A stretch of 64,000 nucleotides of DNA from positions 32,628,019 to 32,692,018 of the forward strand of contig CM049306.1 of NCBI GenBank assembly GCA_026874595.1. The letters run 5' to 3'. Origin of the DNA: Sipunculus nudus. Taxonomy: Eukaryota > Annelida > Sipuncula > Golfingiida > Sipunculidae. The position numbers and the translations under genes are program-made. Below, one piece after another: positions 34,320-46,160 of this stretch. The stretch's first letter is position 1. Each line of letters starts with the position of its first letter. The notes under the pieces were generated by a model, which searched no databases, was not told the DNA's origin, and saw nothing but the letters and a program-made list of their open reading frames with translations.

Positions 34320-36300
34320 TTGATCCGTGTGTCTCTCTTTCCAAACATCGTGTTCTTACAACACATCATGGAATCGCCCCTTGGTTATAACCATTAATAA
34401 GATGCATTTACGGTGCACAAAGATGCTTTTAGTGCTGTGCGTGTTGACAGACAATTGCGTTAAAAAGGTTCATATCAAATGTCATGGATATCCCAAATTT
34501 GGAACGCATATGTTTATGTGGAGCCATTTCTGCCCTCCGACAATACTGCGTCAGAGTGCCATTACATCTTGAATCGAAGACAGCACTATATTGCTCCATG
34601 AGGATGAAAATATTTTTCGTTTTTTTTTTATAAAGCCTCATTGCCTACAAGTAAGCTGTCATGTCACTTGGCAATTCAATCGTGAGATGTTTATATAAAC
34701 TTTCTAACAACATCTGCCATGTGTGAAAAAAGCATCTGTTTTTACTCAACAAACTGAAATTTTTCCTGCAAGTTTGTTGAATTTTTGACCGCATGGACAC
34801 AGGCATGGGTTACAAGATAGCCAACTTAGATAGCAAGATAGCGGCTGGACTAACATCCTACTTGGCTTGGTGGCAACTCCGTCTAAGACTTCAATTCAAA
34901 ATTTACCCCTAGTGAGCGCCCATGAACGGATCCCAGATCCCTCAAACTGGAGTATTTAGCTGGCCTATTACATCTCCAGTCAATCCCGTGTATTTGTGTG
35001 TTAATTCATCACTCGTAGCCTAATGTTAAGAATATCGGCTGCTTACCACGATATCAATGCAACAAGATGGATGGACTTGCAGTACATTCCCCTACAGCTT
35101 GTATCACAACTTAAGTTAGGTTTACCAGTCCAATGTAAATGCCTATCGAGTCGAATATTCATGACCGTTAATAAACCTGTTTGCGTGTTAGTTCGTAGAT
35201 GCTGTCATCTAGTTATAGTAAAGTAGCTGTGGTAATGTAAATATGGAAATATGTAATATACTGCAAGGACTACGGTGGGTAACAATACCGCAGAAAACGG
35301 ACTTTATATTCCCCGTTTAGTGAAAAGAATCGTTGTATCCTCAAAGACGAAAGTAAATTTATTTATTAACTTAACTTCAGGAGGTGTCACGCTTGAGCTG
35401 AAAGGCTGTATGTCCCTTGTTGTTTAATATTATGTCACTTTTCTCTCATTTTATTTCTCGTTTTTTCTCGCATTCTTTCGGACGTATACCTTATATTTTA
35501 ATTATATTCCTCTCAATTTTCTGTCCTGCCTTTTTCTTTCTTCTCTCCCTCCCTTCCCTCTATTTCTTCAGCCTGTGGATATGGTGACAGTTTTCTCAGG
35601 TAAGCACGCTCGGATGCCCCGCGGTTGAAAGATGCCAAAACTTGACAGAACGAACTCTTTGTACTGAAATTTTGGCGACGAGGATCACTGGCATTCCATG
35701 AGATGGTCTGCAGACATGGATTGCACTGGATCGATGCCAGCGACATTAAGTAGGCGATATACACGGCGTGTAACCGTTAAAGTATCCTGTCAAGACGTTC
35801 TTGTTTAGGACACCAAATGAAGAGATCGGAAGCGGTTTCCTCTAATCTCCAATAACTCCGGGTCGTTTTCTGACATGCAAGCCGACACGTCGTTTAACAT
35901 TGCGTGTTATAAGACCCTCCTGTCAAAGCAGTTGCCATCATTTTCAATATTTTCTTCATCTAAAGACTGGCAGTTAATGCTTAAATCTCAGGTGTTGACA
36001 CAGGAGGAACAACTTGCGAGGATGGCGTATCAGATCTCCATCTCCGCCGGTGTCTTTTCATACCTGCTTATAAAACTTGCTAATGTATTATTTGACGATA
36101 GTTGCGTACATGGGTGTCTTTGAAATATAAAAAAAAATATAAAAAGGTTGAGGCCAATGCGATATTCATTCATGTTGCGTCGATTTCTTATGCTCGGGTA
36201 TTCTTTCCAAGAGGATGTTCATTAAATCCGTTGACTTTGGGCCTGGAACTTTTCTTCATTATCGAGCTTTGAAGATAATATATAGTGAAGTGATTCATTC
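34320..36300 (+). repeat. Dispersed repeat family G, longest copy
   Basis: Blocks such as gtcagagtgcc, tttctaacaac.tc.gccat.tg, gttgaatttttgaccgcatg and the later accagtccaatgtaaatgcctatcgagtcg recur at 42095-42560, 43390-43700 and 55800-56390. Open frames inside are not protein-like. Confidence 0.65.
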
Positions 36301-36704
36301 ATTATTTTCTTAGCGCTGGTGTCAAAGGCACTTAATTAGCCTCAGCTTGTTTTGTAATTATTTTTTATTCAAAGATAAGAGCATCCGATAAATTAATTCA
36401 ATATGTTCTAGATATAATTTTATCTGGCAGGATATTTTAAATTGATTTACATTAAAGTAACTTTTAGTGATATTATCTTGAAGGATCGCAAAACCAACAG
36501 AATACCTTAATTTCTTATTTCAATAAAAGACGATATTAAACTAAAACAAAATTTTTGCCTGTTTAACTAGTTTATCGATACTGAATCTATATTAATTAGG
36601 CTGGCGATAGTTAGTACAAGGCGAAAGAACAAAACCGGTCGTCCACAACTCTGGCCAGATTCATCAAATGACTTAATGAAGAGTCCGACAATGCGATTAT
36701 CTAT

Positions 36705-37055
36705 CTAATTATTGCTGGCTTTGAAAAACGTACCTATGAAAAATAAACGGTCTTCATAAAATCGTAAAGCGAAACGTAAAATTTTAATATATTCCTTATC
36801 CGTATTATCAACAAGGGAAAACTTGTGACAGTCTGACGCGAAACTGACAGACAAATTAAATGCAGCTGATATTTGTTTAGCCTTTTTGCTTGCTTCTTCT
36901 GTTAATGCTTTAGGGAAATAATACCGATGGGTTACTGAGAGAGCACTGTCAATGGAGGGTGTACCTAAGTCATCCCGGCATACCATTACTCAGAAAACCC
37001 ATTCTGGATTTTCAAGCATACTCTGTTTGTGACGAAGAGTCATAATCTCAGCCAT
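36705..37055 (-). pseudogene. Unrecognised 116-codon frame with one in-frame TGA, possible exon or broken gene
   Basis: From the ATG at 37055 (MAEIMTLRHKQSMLENPEWVF) the frame meets a single TGA at 36990-36992 and continues unbroken for 94 more codons (VMVCRDDLGTPSIDSALSV...) to TAG at 36705. Composition is protein-like, with charged and hydrophobic residues alternating. The bases around the stop (ttctgaGTAATG) could also be a splice donor. I do not recognise the family. Confidence 0.3.
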
Positions 37056-37173
37056 CTTTTAAAATTATCGATCCAAAAACTCTCATTCATATTCGGTTTA
37101 AACTCCATCTTATTTCGACAGAGATTTGATATTTATTGTCAAAACAGTGTTATTAGAGCTACTTCATGATAAC

Positions 37174-37175
<2 letters not shown>

Positions 37176-37229
<54 letters not shown>

Positions 37230-37322
37230 AGATAGAGAGAGAGAGAGAGAAAGAGAGAGACCGCGATAGACAGAGAGAGAGACAGAGACAGACAGAGAGA
37301 GATAGAGAAAGACAGAGAAAAA
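37176..37322 (+). repeat. (TA)n followed by imperfect (GA)n
   Basis: A (TA)n tract runs to 37227, then GA-rich sequence with GACA and GATA variants to about 37322. Confidence 0.9.
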
Positions 37323-37439
37323 ATGAGGTAGGTTTGAAAATTAACCAATCTTGTCTTATGATTTTATTATAAAGGTGTACCCATGATACTCACACCTATA
37401 TATCGCCTGAATATCTGTAGAACAGGAACTTGACATGGC

Positions 37440-40400
37440 TATTCAAACGACATGTGGTCGTGCTTATTGGTGGTCATCACGGCCGGGTGGCCGGTGTATA
37501 GTGTGTTATTGGGATGGTCATGACTGATGAGTGGTAGTGTGATCGGGGTAGTCGTTATGGCTGGGTGTCCGTATAATCAGGATGGTTATCATAGAGGAGT
37601 GGTCCTGTACGAGGATGGTCCTTCTTGAGGAGTGGTAGTGTGATCAGGGTAGTCGTTAAGGCTGGGTGGTTATGTTATCAGGATGGTTGTCATAGCGGAG
37701 TGGTCCTGTACCAGGATTGTCCTTATTGGGGAGCGGTAGTGTGATCGGGGTAGTCGTTATGACTGGGTGGTCATGTTATCAGGATGGTTGTCATAGCGTA
37801 GTGGTCCTGTACCAGGATTGTCCTTATTGGGGAGTGGTAGTGTTATCGGGGTAGTCGTTATGGCTGGGTGGTCATGTTATCAGGATGGTTGTCATAGCGG
37901 AGTGGTCCTGTACCAGGATGGTCTCATTGGGGAGTGGTAGTGTTATCGGGGTAGTCATTATGGCTGGGTGTTCATGTTATCAGGATGGTTGTCATAGCGG
38001 AGTGGTCCTGTACCAGGATGGTCCTTATTGGGGGGTGGTAGTGTGATCGGGGTAGTCGTTATGGCTGGGTGGTCATGTTATCAGGATTCTTGTCATAGCG
38101 GAGTGGTCCTGTACCAGGATGGTCCTTATTGGGATGTGGTAATGTGATCGGGGTAGTCGTTATGACTAGGTGGTCATGTTATCAGGATTCTTGTCATAGC
38201 GGAGTGGTCCTGTACCAGGATGGTCCTTATTGGGGTGTGGTAGTGTGATTGGGATAGTCGTTATGGCTGGGTTGTCATGTTATGAGGATGGTTTTCATAG
38301 CGGAGTGGTCCTGTATCAGGATGGTCCATATTGGGGAGTGGTAGTGTGATCGGGGTAGTCGTTATGGCTGGGTGTTCATGTTATCAGGATGGTTGTCAAA
38401 GCGGAGTGGTTCTGTACCAGGATGGTCCTTATTGGGGGTGGTAGTGTGATCGGGGTAGTCGTTATGGCTGGGTGGTCATGTTATCAGGATTCTTGTAATA
38501 GCGGAGTGGTCCTGTACCAGGATGGTCCTTATTGGGGATTGGTAGTGTGATCGGGGTAGTCGTTATGGCTGGGTGGTCATGTTATCAGGATGGTTGTCAT
38601 AGCAGAGTGGTCCTGTACCAGGATGGTCTTTATTGGGGATTGGTAGTGTGATCGGGGTAGTCGTTATGGCTGGGTGGTCATGTTATCAGGATTCTTGTCA
38701 TAGAGGAGTGGTCCTGTACCAGGATGGTCCTTACTGGGGAGTGGTAGTGTGATCAGGGTAGTCGTTATGGCGGGGTGGTCATGTTATCAGGATGGTTGTC
38801 ATAGCGGAGTGGTCCTGTACCAGGATGGTCCTTATTGGGGGGTGGTAGTGTGATCGGGGTAGTCGTTATGGCTGGGTGGTCATGTTATCAGAATTCTTGT
38901 CATAGCGGAGTGGTCCTGTACCAGGATGGTCCTTATTGGGATGTGGTAATGTGATCGGGGTAGTCGTTATGGCTGGGTGGTCATGTTATCAGGATTCTTG
39001 TCATAGCGGAGTGGTCCTGTACCAGGATGGTCCTTATTGGGGTGTGGTAGTGTGATTGGGGTAGTCGTTATGGCTGGGTGGTCATGTTATCAGGATGGTT
39101 TTCATAGCGGAGTGGTCCTGTACCAGGATGGTCCTTATTGGGGGGTGGTAGTGTGATCGGGGTAGTCGTTAAGGCATGGTGGTCATGTAATCAGGATTCT
39201 TGTCATAGCGGAGTGGTCCTGTACCAGGATGGTCCTTATTGGGGAGCGGTAGTGTGATCGGGGTTGTCGTTATGGCTGGGTGTTCAGGTTATCAGGATGG
39301 TTGTCATAGCGGAGTGGTTCTGTACCAGGATGGTCCTTATTGGGGGTGGTAGTATGATCGGGGTGGTCGATATGGCTTGGTGGTCATGTTATCAGGATGG
39401 TTGTCATAGGGGAGTGCTCCTGTACCAGGATGGGCCTTATTGGGGAGTGGTAGTGTGATCGGGGTAGTCGTTAAGGCTGGGTGGTCATGTTATCAGGATT
39501 CTTGTCATAGCGGAGTGGTCCTGTACCAGGATGGTCCTTATTGGGGAGCGGTAGTGTGAACGGGGTTGTCGTTAAGGCTGGGTGGTCATGTTATCAGGAT
39601 GGTTGTCATAGCGGAGTGGTCCTGTACCAGTATGGTCCTTATTGGGGAGTGGTAGTGTGATCGGGGTAGTTATGATGGCTGGGTGGTCATGTTATCAGGA
39701 TTCTTGTCATAGCGGAGTGGTCCTGTACCAGGATGGTCCTTATTGGGGAGTTGTAGTGTGATCGGGGTAGTCGTTATGGCTGGGTGGTCATGTTATCAGG
39801 ATTCTTGTCATAGAGGAGTGGTCCTGTACCAGGATTGTTCTTATTGGGGAGTGGTACTGTGATCGGGGTAGTCGTTATGGCGGGGTGGTCATGTTATCAG
39901 GATGGTTGTCATAGCGGAGTGGTCCTGTACCAGGATGGTCCTTATTGGGGGGTGGTAGTGTGATCGGGGTAGTCGTTATGGCTGGGTGGTCATGTTATCA
40001 GGATTCTTGTCATAGCGGAGTGGTCCTGTACCAGGATGGTCCTTATTGGGATGTGGTAATGTGATCGGGGTAGTCGTTATGGCTGGGTGGTCATGTTATC
40101 AGGATTCTTGTCATAGCGGAGTGGTCCTGTACCAGGATGGTCCTTTTTCGGGAGTGGTAGTGTGATCAGGGTAGTCATTATGGCTGGTTGGTCATGTTAT
40201 CAGGATGGTTGTCAGAGCGGAGTGGTCCTGTACCAGGATGGTCCTTATTGGGGGGTGGTAGTGTGATCGGGGTAGTCGTTATGGCTGGGTGGTCATGTTA
40301 TCATGATGGTTGTCATGGCGGAGTGGTCCTGTACCAGGATGGTCCTTATTGGGGAGTGGTAGTGTGATCGGGATAGTCGTTAAGGCTGGGTGGTCATGTT

Positions 40401-41990
40401 ATCAGGATGGTTGTCATAGCGGAGTGGTCCTGTACCAGGATGGTCCTTATTGGGGAGTGGTAGTGTGATCGGGGTAGTCCTTATGGCTGGGTGGTCATGT
40501 CATCAGGATCGTTCTCATAACGGAGTGGTCCTGTACCAGGATGGTCCTTATTGGGGAGTGGTAGTGTGATCAGGGTAGTCGTTATGGCTAGGTGGTCATG
40601 TCATCAGGATCGTTCTCATAACGGAGTGGTCCTGTACCAGGATGGTCCTTATTGGGAAGTGGTAGTGTGATCAGGGTAGTCGTTTTGGCTGGGTGGTAAT
40701 GTAATCAGGATGGTTGTCATAGCGGAGTGGTCCTGTACCAGGGTGGTCCTTATTGGGGAGTGGTAGTGTGATATGGGTAGTCGTTATGGCTGGGTGGTCA
40801 TGTTATCAGGATGGTTGTCATAGCGGAGTGGTCCTGTACCAGGATGGTCCTTATTGGGGAGTGGTAGTGTGAACGGGGTAGTCGTTATGGCTGGGTAGTC
40901 ATGTTATTAGGACGGTTGTCATAGGGTGGTACTTATTGGGGAGTGGTAGTGTGATCAGGGTAGTCGTTATGGCTGGGTGGTCATGTCATCAGGATCGTTC
41001 TCATAGAGAAGTGGTCCTGTACCAGGATGGTCCTTATTGGGGAGTGGTAGTGTGATCAGGGTAGTCGTTATGGCTGGGTGGTCCTGTTATCAGGATCGTT
41101 TTCAAAACGGAGTGGTCCTGTACCAGGGTGGTCCTTATTGGGGAGTGGTAGTGTGATCAGGGTAGTCGTTATGGCTGGGTGGTCATGTCATCAGGATCGT
41201 TCTCATAGCGGAGTGGTCCTGTACGAGGATGGTCCTTATTGGGGAGCGGTAGTGTGATCGGGGTAGTCGTTAAGGCTGGGTGGTCATGTTATCAGGATGG
41301 TTGTCATAGCGGAGTGGTCCTGTACCAGGATTGTCCTTATTGGGGAGCGGTAGTGTGATCGGGGTAGTCGTTAAGGCTGGGTGGTCATGTTATCAGGATG
41401 GTTGTCATAGCGGAGTGGTCCTGTACCAGGATGGTCCTTATTGGGGAGTGGTAGTGTGATCGGGGTAGTCGTTATGGCTTGTTGGTCATGTTATCAGGAT
41501 GGTTGTCATAGCGGAGTGGTCCTGTACCAGGATGGTTCCTATTGAGGAGTGGTAGTGTGATCGGGGTAGTCGTTAAGGCTGGGTGGTCATGTTATCATGA
41601 TGGTTGTCATAGCGGAGTGGTCCTGTACCAGGATAGTCTTTATTGGGGAGTGGTAGTGTGATCGGGGTAGTCGTTAAGGCTGGGTGATCATGTTATCAGG
41701 ATGGTTGTCATAGCGGAGTGGTCCTGTACCAGGCTGGTCCTTATTGGGGAGTGGTAGTGTGATCGGGGTAGTCGTTAAGGCTGGGACAGTCATTATGGGG
41801 GAGTGGAAAAGTATCGGGACTGTCATCGTGACTTAGTGGCAGTGTGGTCGGGTTGTCCTGTTCTCCGGGTGTCCCAGTTATCGGGGGGTCGTGTGGTCGG
41901 GGCGGTCCTGTTATCGGTGTGGTCCTGTTTTCAGGGGGTCCTGTTATCGGGATAGTCCTTGATCGGGGCTGTTGTTATACCTCGGCGATC
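37440..41990 (+). repeat. 101-bp tandem satellite, about 43 units, with degenerate edges
   Basis: The consensus unit runs from catagcggagtggtcctgta to aggatggttgt, 101 bp, repeating with few length changes between about 37600 and 41790. Each unit is a trimer of ~33-34-bp subunits of the form ..g(a)gTGGT...GT..tc.GGaT.GTc.TTat. The left edge (37440-37600) and right edge (41790-41990) hold irregular single subunits. One strand is G/T-rich. The period is not a multiple of three, so the few open frames inside are not coding. Confidence 0.95.
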
Positions 41991-42094
41991 GTTGATATGA
42001 GTGTTTGTAGGCAGTAAAGCTGTGAGCAATTCTCAATCAACAATAATGTTAAAGCTCATGAACTTATTACCAGTGGTCCGGTTTACGAGAAACT

Positions 42095-42560
42095 AATCAA
42101 ATAATGATCACTCTTCAGGTGCGCCGAGTAGCAATGACTCGTGTAACGCCATTTCGGTCCTCTGACATTACGACCAGCGTACTGGTTGGCTGTCAGAGTG
42201 CCGTTCATCCTTCAACGAGGAACGCACTGTAAATTATAAGGCTCTATGATGTGTAAATATCTTCGTCATTTTTTACAACGGCTCAGGGCCAATAAGTACG
42301 CTGTCACTTGACTTAAACAAGACCAAACATTTGCTTTTTATTATACTTTCTAACAACACCGACCATTAGTAAGAAAATATCCATTTTAACTCAGCAAGTT
42401 GGTAAATCCCTTTTTGTTGAATTTCTGACCGCATGAATAGAAGCATAGCTCATAGGAAATGACTCGTTACCATAGAGGCTCAGTTTCAGTTTAGGTTCTG
42501 CGTTTTTCTTGTATTCATTTGTTTTAATTATCATTCGTAGCCTCATATAGAGATTATAGG
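42095..42560 (+). repeat. Dispersed repeat family G, copy 2
   Basis: It shares gtcagagtgccgttcat, caacgagg..cgcactgta, actttctaacaacacc and gttgaatttctgaccgcatgaat with 34.5 and 55.8 kb. Confidence 0.65.
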
Positions 42561-42564
42561 CTGT

Positions 42565-43385
42565 TAAGGGCCAAGTATCGCGTTCAGTTTTCACAATTTG
42601 CGATACGTATTGCGATATTTCCATTTTCTGATTTAATAGCAAATAAGTATTTTTTGTATTTATCTTATATAATTAGCATATGATATGTTTTAATTCATTA
42701 TCAAGTTAAATATGCATGTAATGACATCATAGGAGTATATGCAGAAAACATGGCATATTACTCAGTAACGTACTTCGTAAAGTACTTATAGGAACTTACT
42801 GTTAATAGTTTTAAAAGAAATACATAAAATTTAAGTTTCTTTTGGGCAAACAGATGCAATTATCATGGAAATAATAGAGTCCTGGACTGTGATTTCACAC
42901 AGAGGGATAGATAACGTGCACACTATAAACCGTGTAACAAGGCTACCATTCTAGATAAAAATACTTTATAGGTGACATTTGATATTCCTGAAGTTATCGT
43001 TAGATGCAGGGAAAGAATATTTATAAATAACAAACAAAAATGTAAAAAGGGGTAACTTTATTGGGAGACATCAATAAAATCATCGAGAAAAGAAACAATA
43101 AATTCCTGGTAAAACTTTGATAATCTAACAAGGTCTACCAAGCCTACTTGACCATTTCAAACAGCAAAGCGGCTTTCACCTTCAAGCTCAAAGCTTCCGC
43201 TGAACCCAAGAAATGTAGATGTCTTAATTTGTAAAAGAAAACTTATTTTCAACAAAATAAATACTGTTTATGTCTCGTGTGACGATACATAAAAACATAT
43301 CGATATGTGAAAACGATATCACAATACGCAATATGTGAAACGCCTTATCACGTTATACCGATATATTGATAATATCACGTAGTCC
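42565..43385. mobile_element. Possible non-autonomous element with cgata-rich ends
   Basis: Both ends are built of cgatatcg/tattgcgata motifs (42580-42625 and 43285-43375) in roughly inverted order, and the element separates family G sequence on the left from more family G on the right. The boundaries are uncertain. Confidence 0.4.
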
Positions 43386-43700
43386 TGATTACCACTATAT
43401 GAATGTATCATGATGGAAGACTGCTGCAGTGCTTGTATAACTACTCATTAAAGGCTTATCAGCCCAATGTAAATGCCTACTGAGTCGTGTACGAACGAAG
43501 ACTCATATTTATTATGAGAATGCTCCCACGTCATGTGTCAGATTATTCACTAGACATTACAGGCCATGGCGAATGATATTCTCAGCATCAAGAACCGTCG
43601 TCTCAGCGCATGTTCATTAAATCTTTAAAGCCGATCTTCGGATCCTTCGGGAGAATGATTTGCCATTCCCTTTCATTTCATTCAATGTCTTTAAATCGCA
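43386..43700 (+). repeat. Family G, 3' part
   Basis: The cagcccaatgtaaatgcctactgagtcgtgta block and the atgttcattaaatc block match 35120-35165 and 36210-36230. Confidence 0.5.
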
Positions 43701-44440
43701 GTATTTTATGCAATTTTAGCCCGTAAACAAGCGGTCATTTTTAAGTATCCTGTTGGATTAGGTTTAATTGTTATTTGTTTAATTGTTAATTATCCACGGC
43801 AATTTTTGCTAATTAGAAAATTGTGTTCAGTAGAAATGAAGCACTAGAAAGCCAGATCCACATTGGGTCCCATAATCTAAATATAAACATTTTAATTTAA
43901 TTAACAGAACCAGAAACTATTAAACCATTTCAGATTAAGAAATAAATACAAATTCATAGTAAATTTGTATATCAAATATAAGCTTTTATGGATCATTACT
44001 CTGTACGAATTTTTTGTTGCCTGCCATGGTAAAAGTGAAAATATATAACTAGAAATATGCATTCTCACAAAGCACACCTCCGCCTCCTTAATTCATGTAA
44101 CTCCTTAACCCGTGTTTTCAGTCATTTATTTGGCCATATTCCCAGGTTCATCAGTGCATATGTTCCCTAACATGTTATTGTATTTACTTATTCGGCCCAT
44201 ATTCCTAGGTAAAATTGGCATATGTTACTGCACATTTGTGAATATTCCGGGAAGCCCTTCCCTCATCCGAGTTCTTTTGCATCGGCGGAGGTATGCGATC
44301 TATTGAGCGTCATTTCAGTTTTACTTGCAGTTACATCGAGTTGTAAAACCAGCTCCTGTTCATGAGAATTATCTTTCAAAAAATTGATTCAAATAAGTTT
44401 ACTTGATGAATAATCTCGTCTACATTTATAATGTCAGTAT
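43701..44440. other. Unassigned AT-rich stretch
   Basis: Nothing recognised. Confidence 0.3.
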
Positions 44441-44443
44441 TTG

Positions 44444-44570
44444 TATATCAGATATTACTCTTATTAAATAATAGGTCGAATTTTGTTCCAACTTTGTTCC
44501 CGCTCATCTGGATCGGGAACAAAGTGGGAGCAAAACTTGACCTTTTATTTTACATGAGCAATCAGATATA
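44444..44570. repeat. Long imperfect hairpin (~57-bp arms)
   Basis: tatatcagatatt...ataggtcgaattttgttcc.actttgttcccg folds onto cgggaacaaagt.ggagcaaaa.ttgacctttta...atcagatata around an 11-base loop. It could be a short foldback element or a hairpin RNA precursor. Confidence 0.8.
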
Positions 44571-45500
44571 AGATCTCCTAAAAAGTACGGGACAATTCTA
44601 AGAGTACATGCCGGGAAAACAAGAAGTTTTCTCAAATTTGAAAACACAATTTGTTATAATTCGGAAACACAAATTGTTCTAAAATAAATAAGGAAGAGCT
44701 AGTTAGATGTGGGGCAAATATTGAAAAAATAATTTGTTTCAAATATATTTGCCAAAGGGATATTGTCTTTCGCACCATTTACAGTTTATCACTTGTGAGC
44801 CGTGTGATGTAAATTAATATATTTATTACAATATGTTGATCTTATATGAATTAAATATATGAATTAAAAGTTTATGGCTTGCTTGAAGCAAAACAAGCCT
44901 GTAACAGCTGTGAAACTGTCTCGGCCATATGAAAAAAAAAGCGCTCTCATTTTACTCCGTATACAGCATCCGTCCAGAGTAATTCCTAGATTAAGGCAAC
45001 TGGAGCTTATATCTTTCTTGTTAAAACTGACACTGTCGCAGATTAGCGACTAGACTTCTCGGGGCGACCCCGTGTTCGTTAAACCCAGCTGCCGTCATGC
45101 TTCTTAAGATTTACAAGGTTCTTAATATCATATCTAGGAGATGTGCTTCGGTATTAATTATTTATAAATAAACACGGACCCAATTGTTTGCACATCCTTG
45201 TCCGACAACAATTCCAAACTAGTGGTAATGAGCAAAATTAAACTTTACACTATGTGAAATGACGTATGATAGTAGCGGTGTGACGTCTGTTGGAGACTAG
45301 TTAAAACATACATAAAATATAGTGTCACTGCTGTCATATCAAATTTGATGGAATATGTCGGAACTTTTGTCTCGAGTATATCTTAATACATATATTTGTC
45401 ATGTGAATAAACTCCTGTTTGATGCTTAACTTTAATCTGACTTAAACATTTTGCAACATGGTCCGACTGAATTGTTTCAAGCTATCGTCGTAAATATATA
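44571..45500. other. Unassigned AT-rich stretch
   Basis: Nothing recognised. Confidence 0.3.
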
Positions 45501-45505
45501 TATAG

Positions 45506-46110
45506 TCGAGACCCTTTAATCGGGCACCATCGGGGATTAAGAATTTTCCGGAATACGCATCCAGGACATTCCATTCCAAAGTAAAAACACTCTACCCAAG
45601 GGAGAGCAATTCTTGTTGCATCTGAATTTAATATGAAATTTCATATCAATAATATAATTTAAAAATGGGCATTAAACGAAAAATGGAATATAAAGCCATA
45701 TACAATTGTGCAAAATATACTTAATTCAACAACAAAGTTCTATCGGATTATAGCAACAAGTAAATCAAATAAATTGAGTGAATCACAGAAACATTAAATT
45801 AGTACGATGTACATGTATATTCATCAAGTGGTTCACACAGTGGTTAAGAGCGACTGAGGTAAACGGCGTCGAAGAACCTGTCCAGCGTGCACTCCTTGTT
45901 GTCACGAACAGCGCCTGAATTAGTCTAGTAAACATGTCGCGAAGTTACAACAAATCGCTCTCGGTGAAATCCTTGGCCTGGGTCTTTGCGTACCAGATCA
46001 AATTACACAGAGCCTGTCGTGCGGTTTTAGCTGTAGGCGGTTGCTCTTTCCGTCGTCATCATGCCGATCATCTTTTTATCGGCCGACACATGATTCAAAA
46101 TGTTCGTGTC
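45506..46110 (-). pseudogene. Decayed pogo/Tigger-like DNA transposon, C-terminal part of transposase and one terminal repeat
   Basis: On the minus strand, fragments in different frames read TAKTARQALCNLIWYAKTQA and KDFTESDLL (45940-46040), then NKECTLDRFFDAV (about 45862-45905), which resembles the C-terminal K.TTLDSFF-type motif of pogo-like transposases. About 350 bp further, 45506-45560 (tcgagaccctttaatcgg...cggggattaagaattttccgg) resembles a pogo-type terminal repeat. The other end and the catalytic domain are missing. The assignment rests on motif memory. Confidence 0.45.
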
Positions 46111-46117
46111 AACTGTC

Positions 46118-46160
46118 AGTGGCGGATTCGAAAATTCGAAAACAGGGGGCGCTAATATAC
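46118..46160 (+). repeat. hAT-type-like transposon end
   Basis: cagtggcggattcgaaaa...cagggggcgct resembles the CAGTGGCGGATCC ends of widespread hAT-like MITEs. No partner end was located. Confidence 0.35.

Noticed and set aside
37139-37372. Open frames on both strands over (TA)n(GA)n
   Set aside because: Microsatellite translation only.
39264-39458. Open frame inside the 101-bp satellite
   Set aside because: The period is not a multiple of three and the frame exists only over two units. It is a by-product of G/T-rich repeats.
37440-41990. CRISPR-like array
   Set aside because: Repeats are contiguous at 101 bp with no unique spacers, in eukaryotic DNA.
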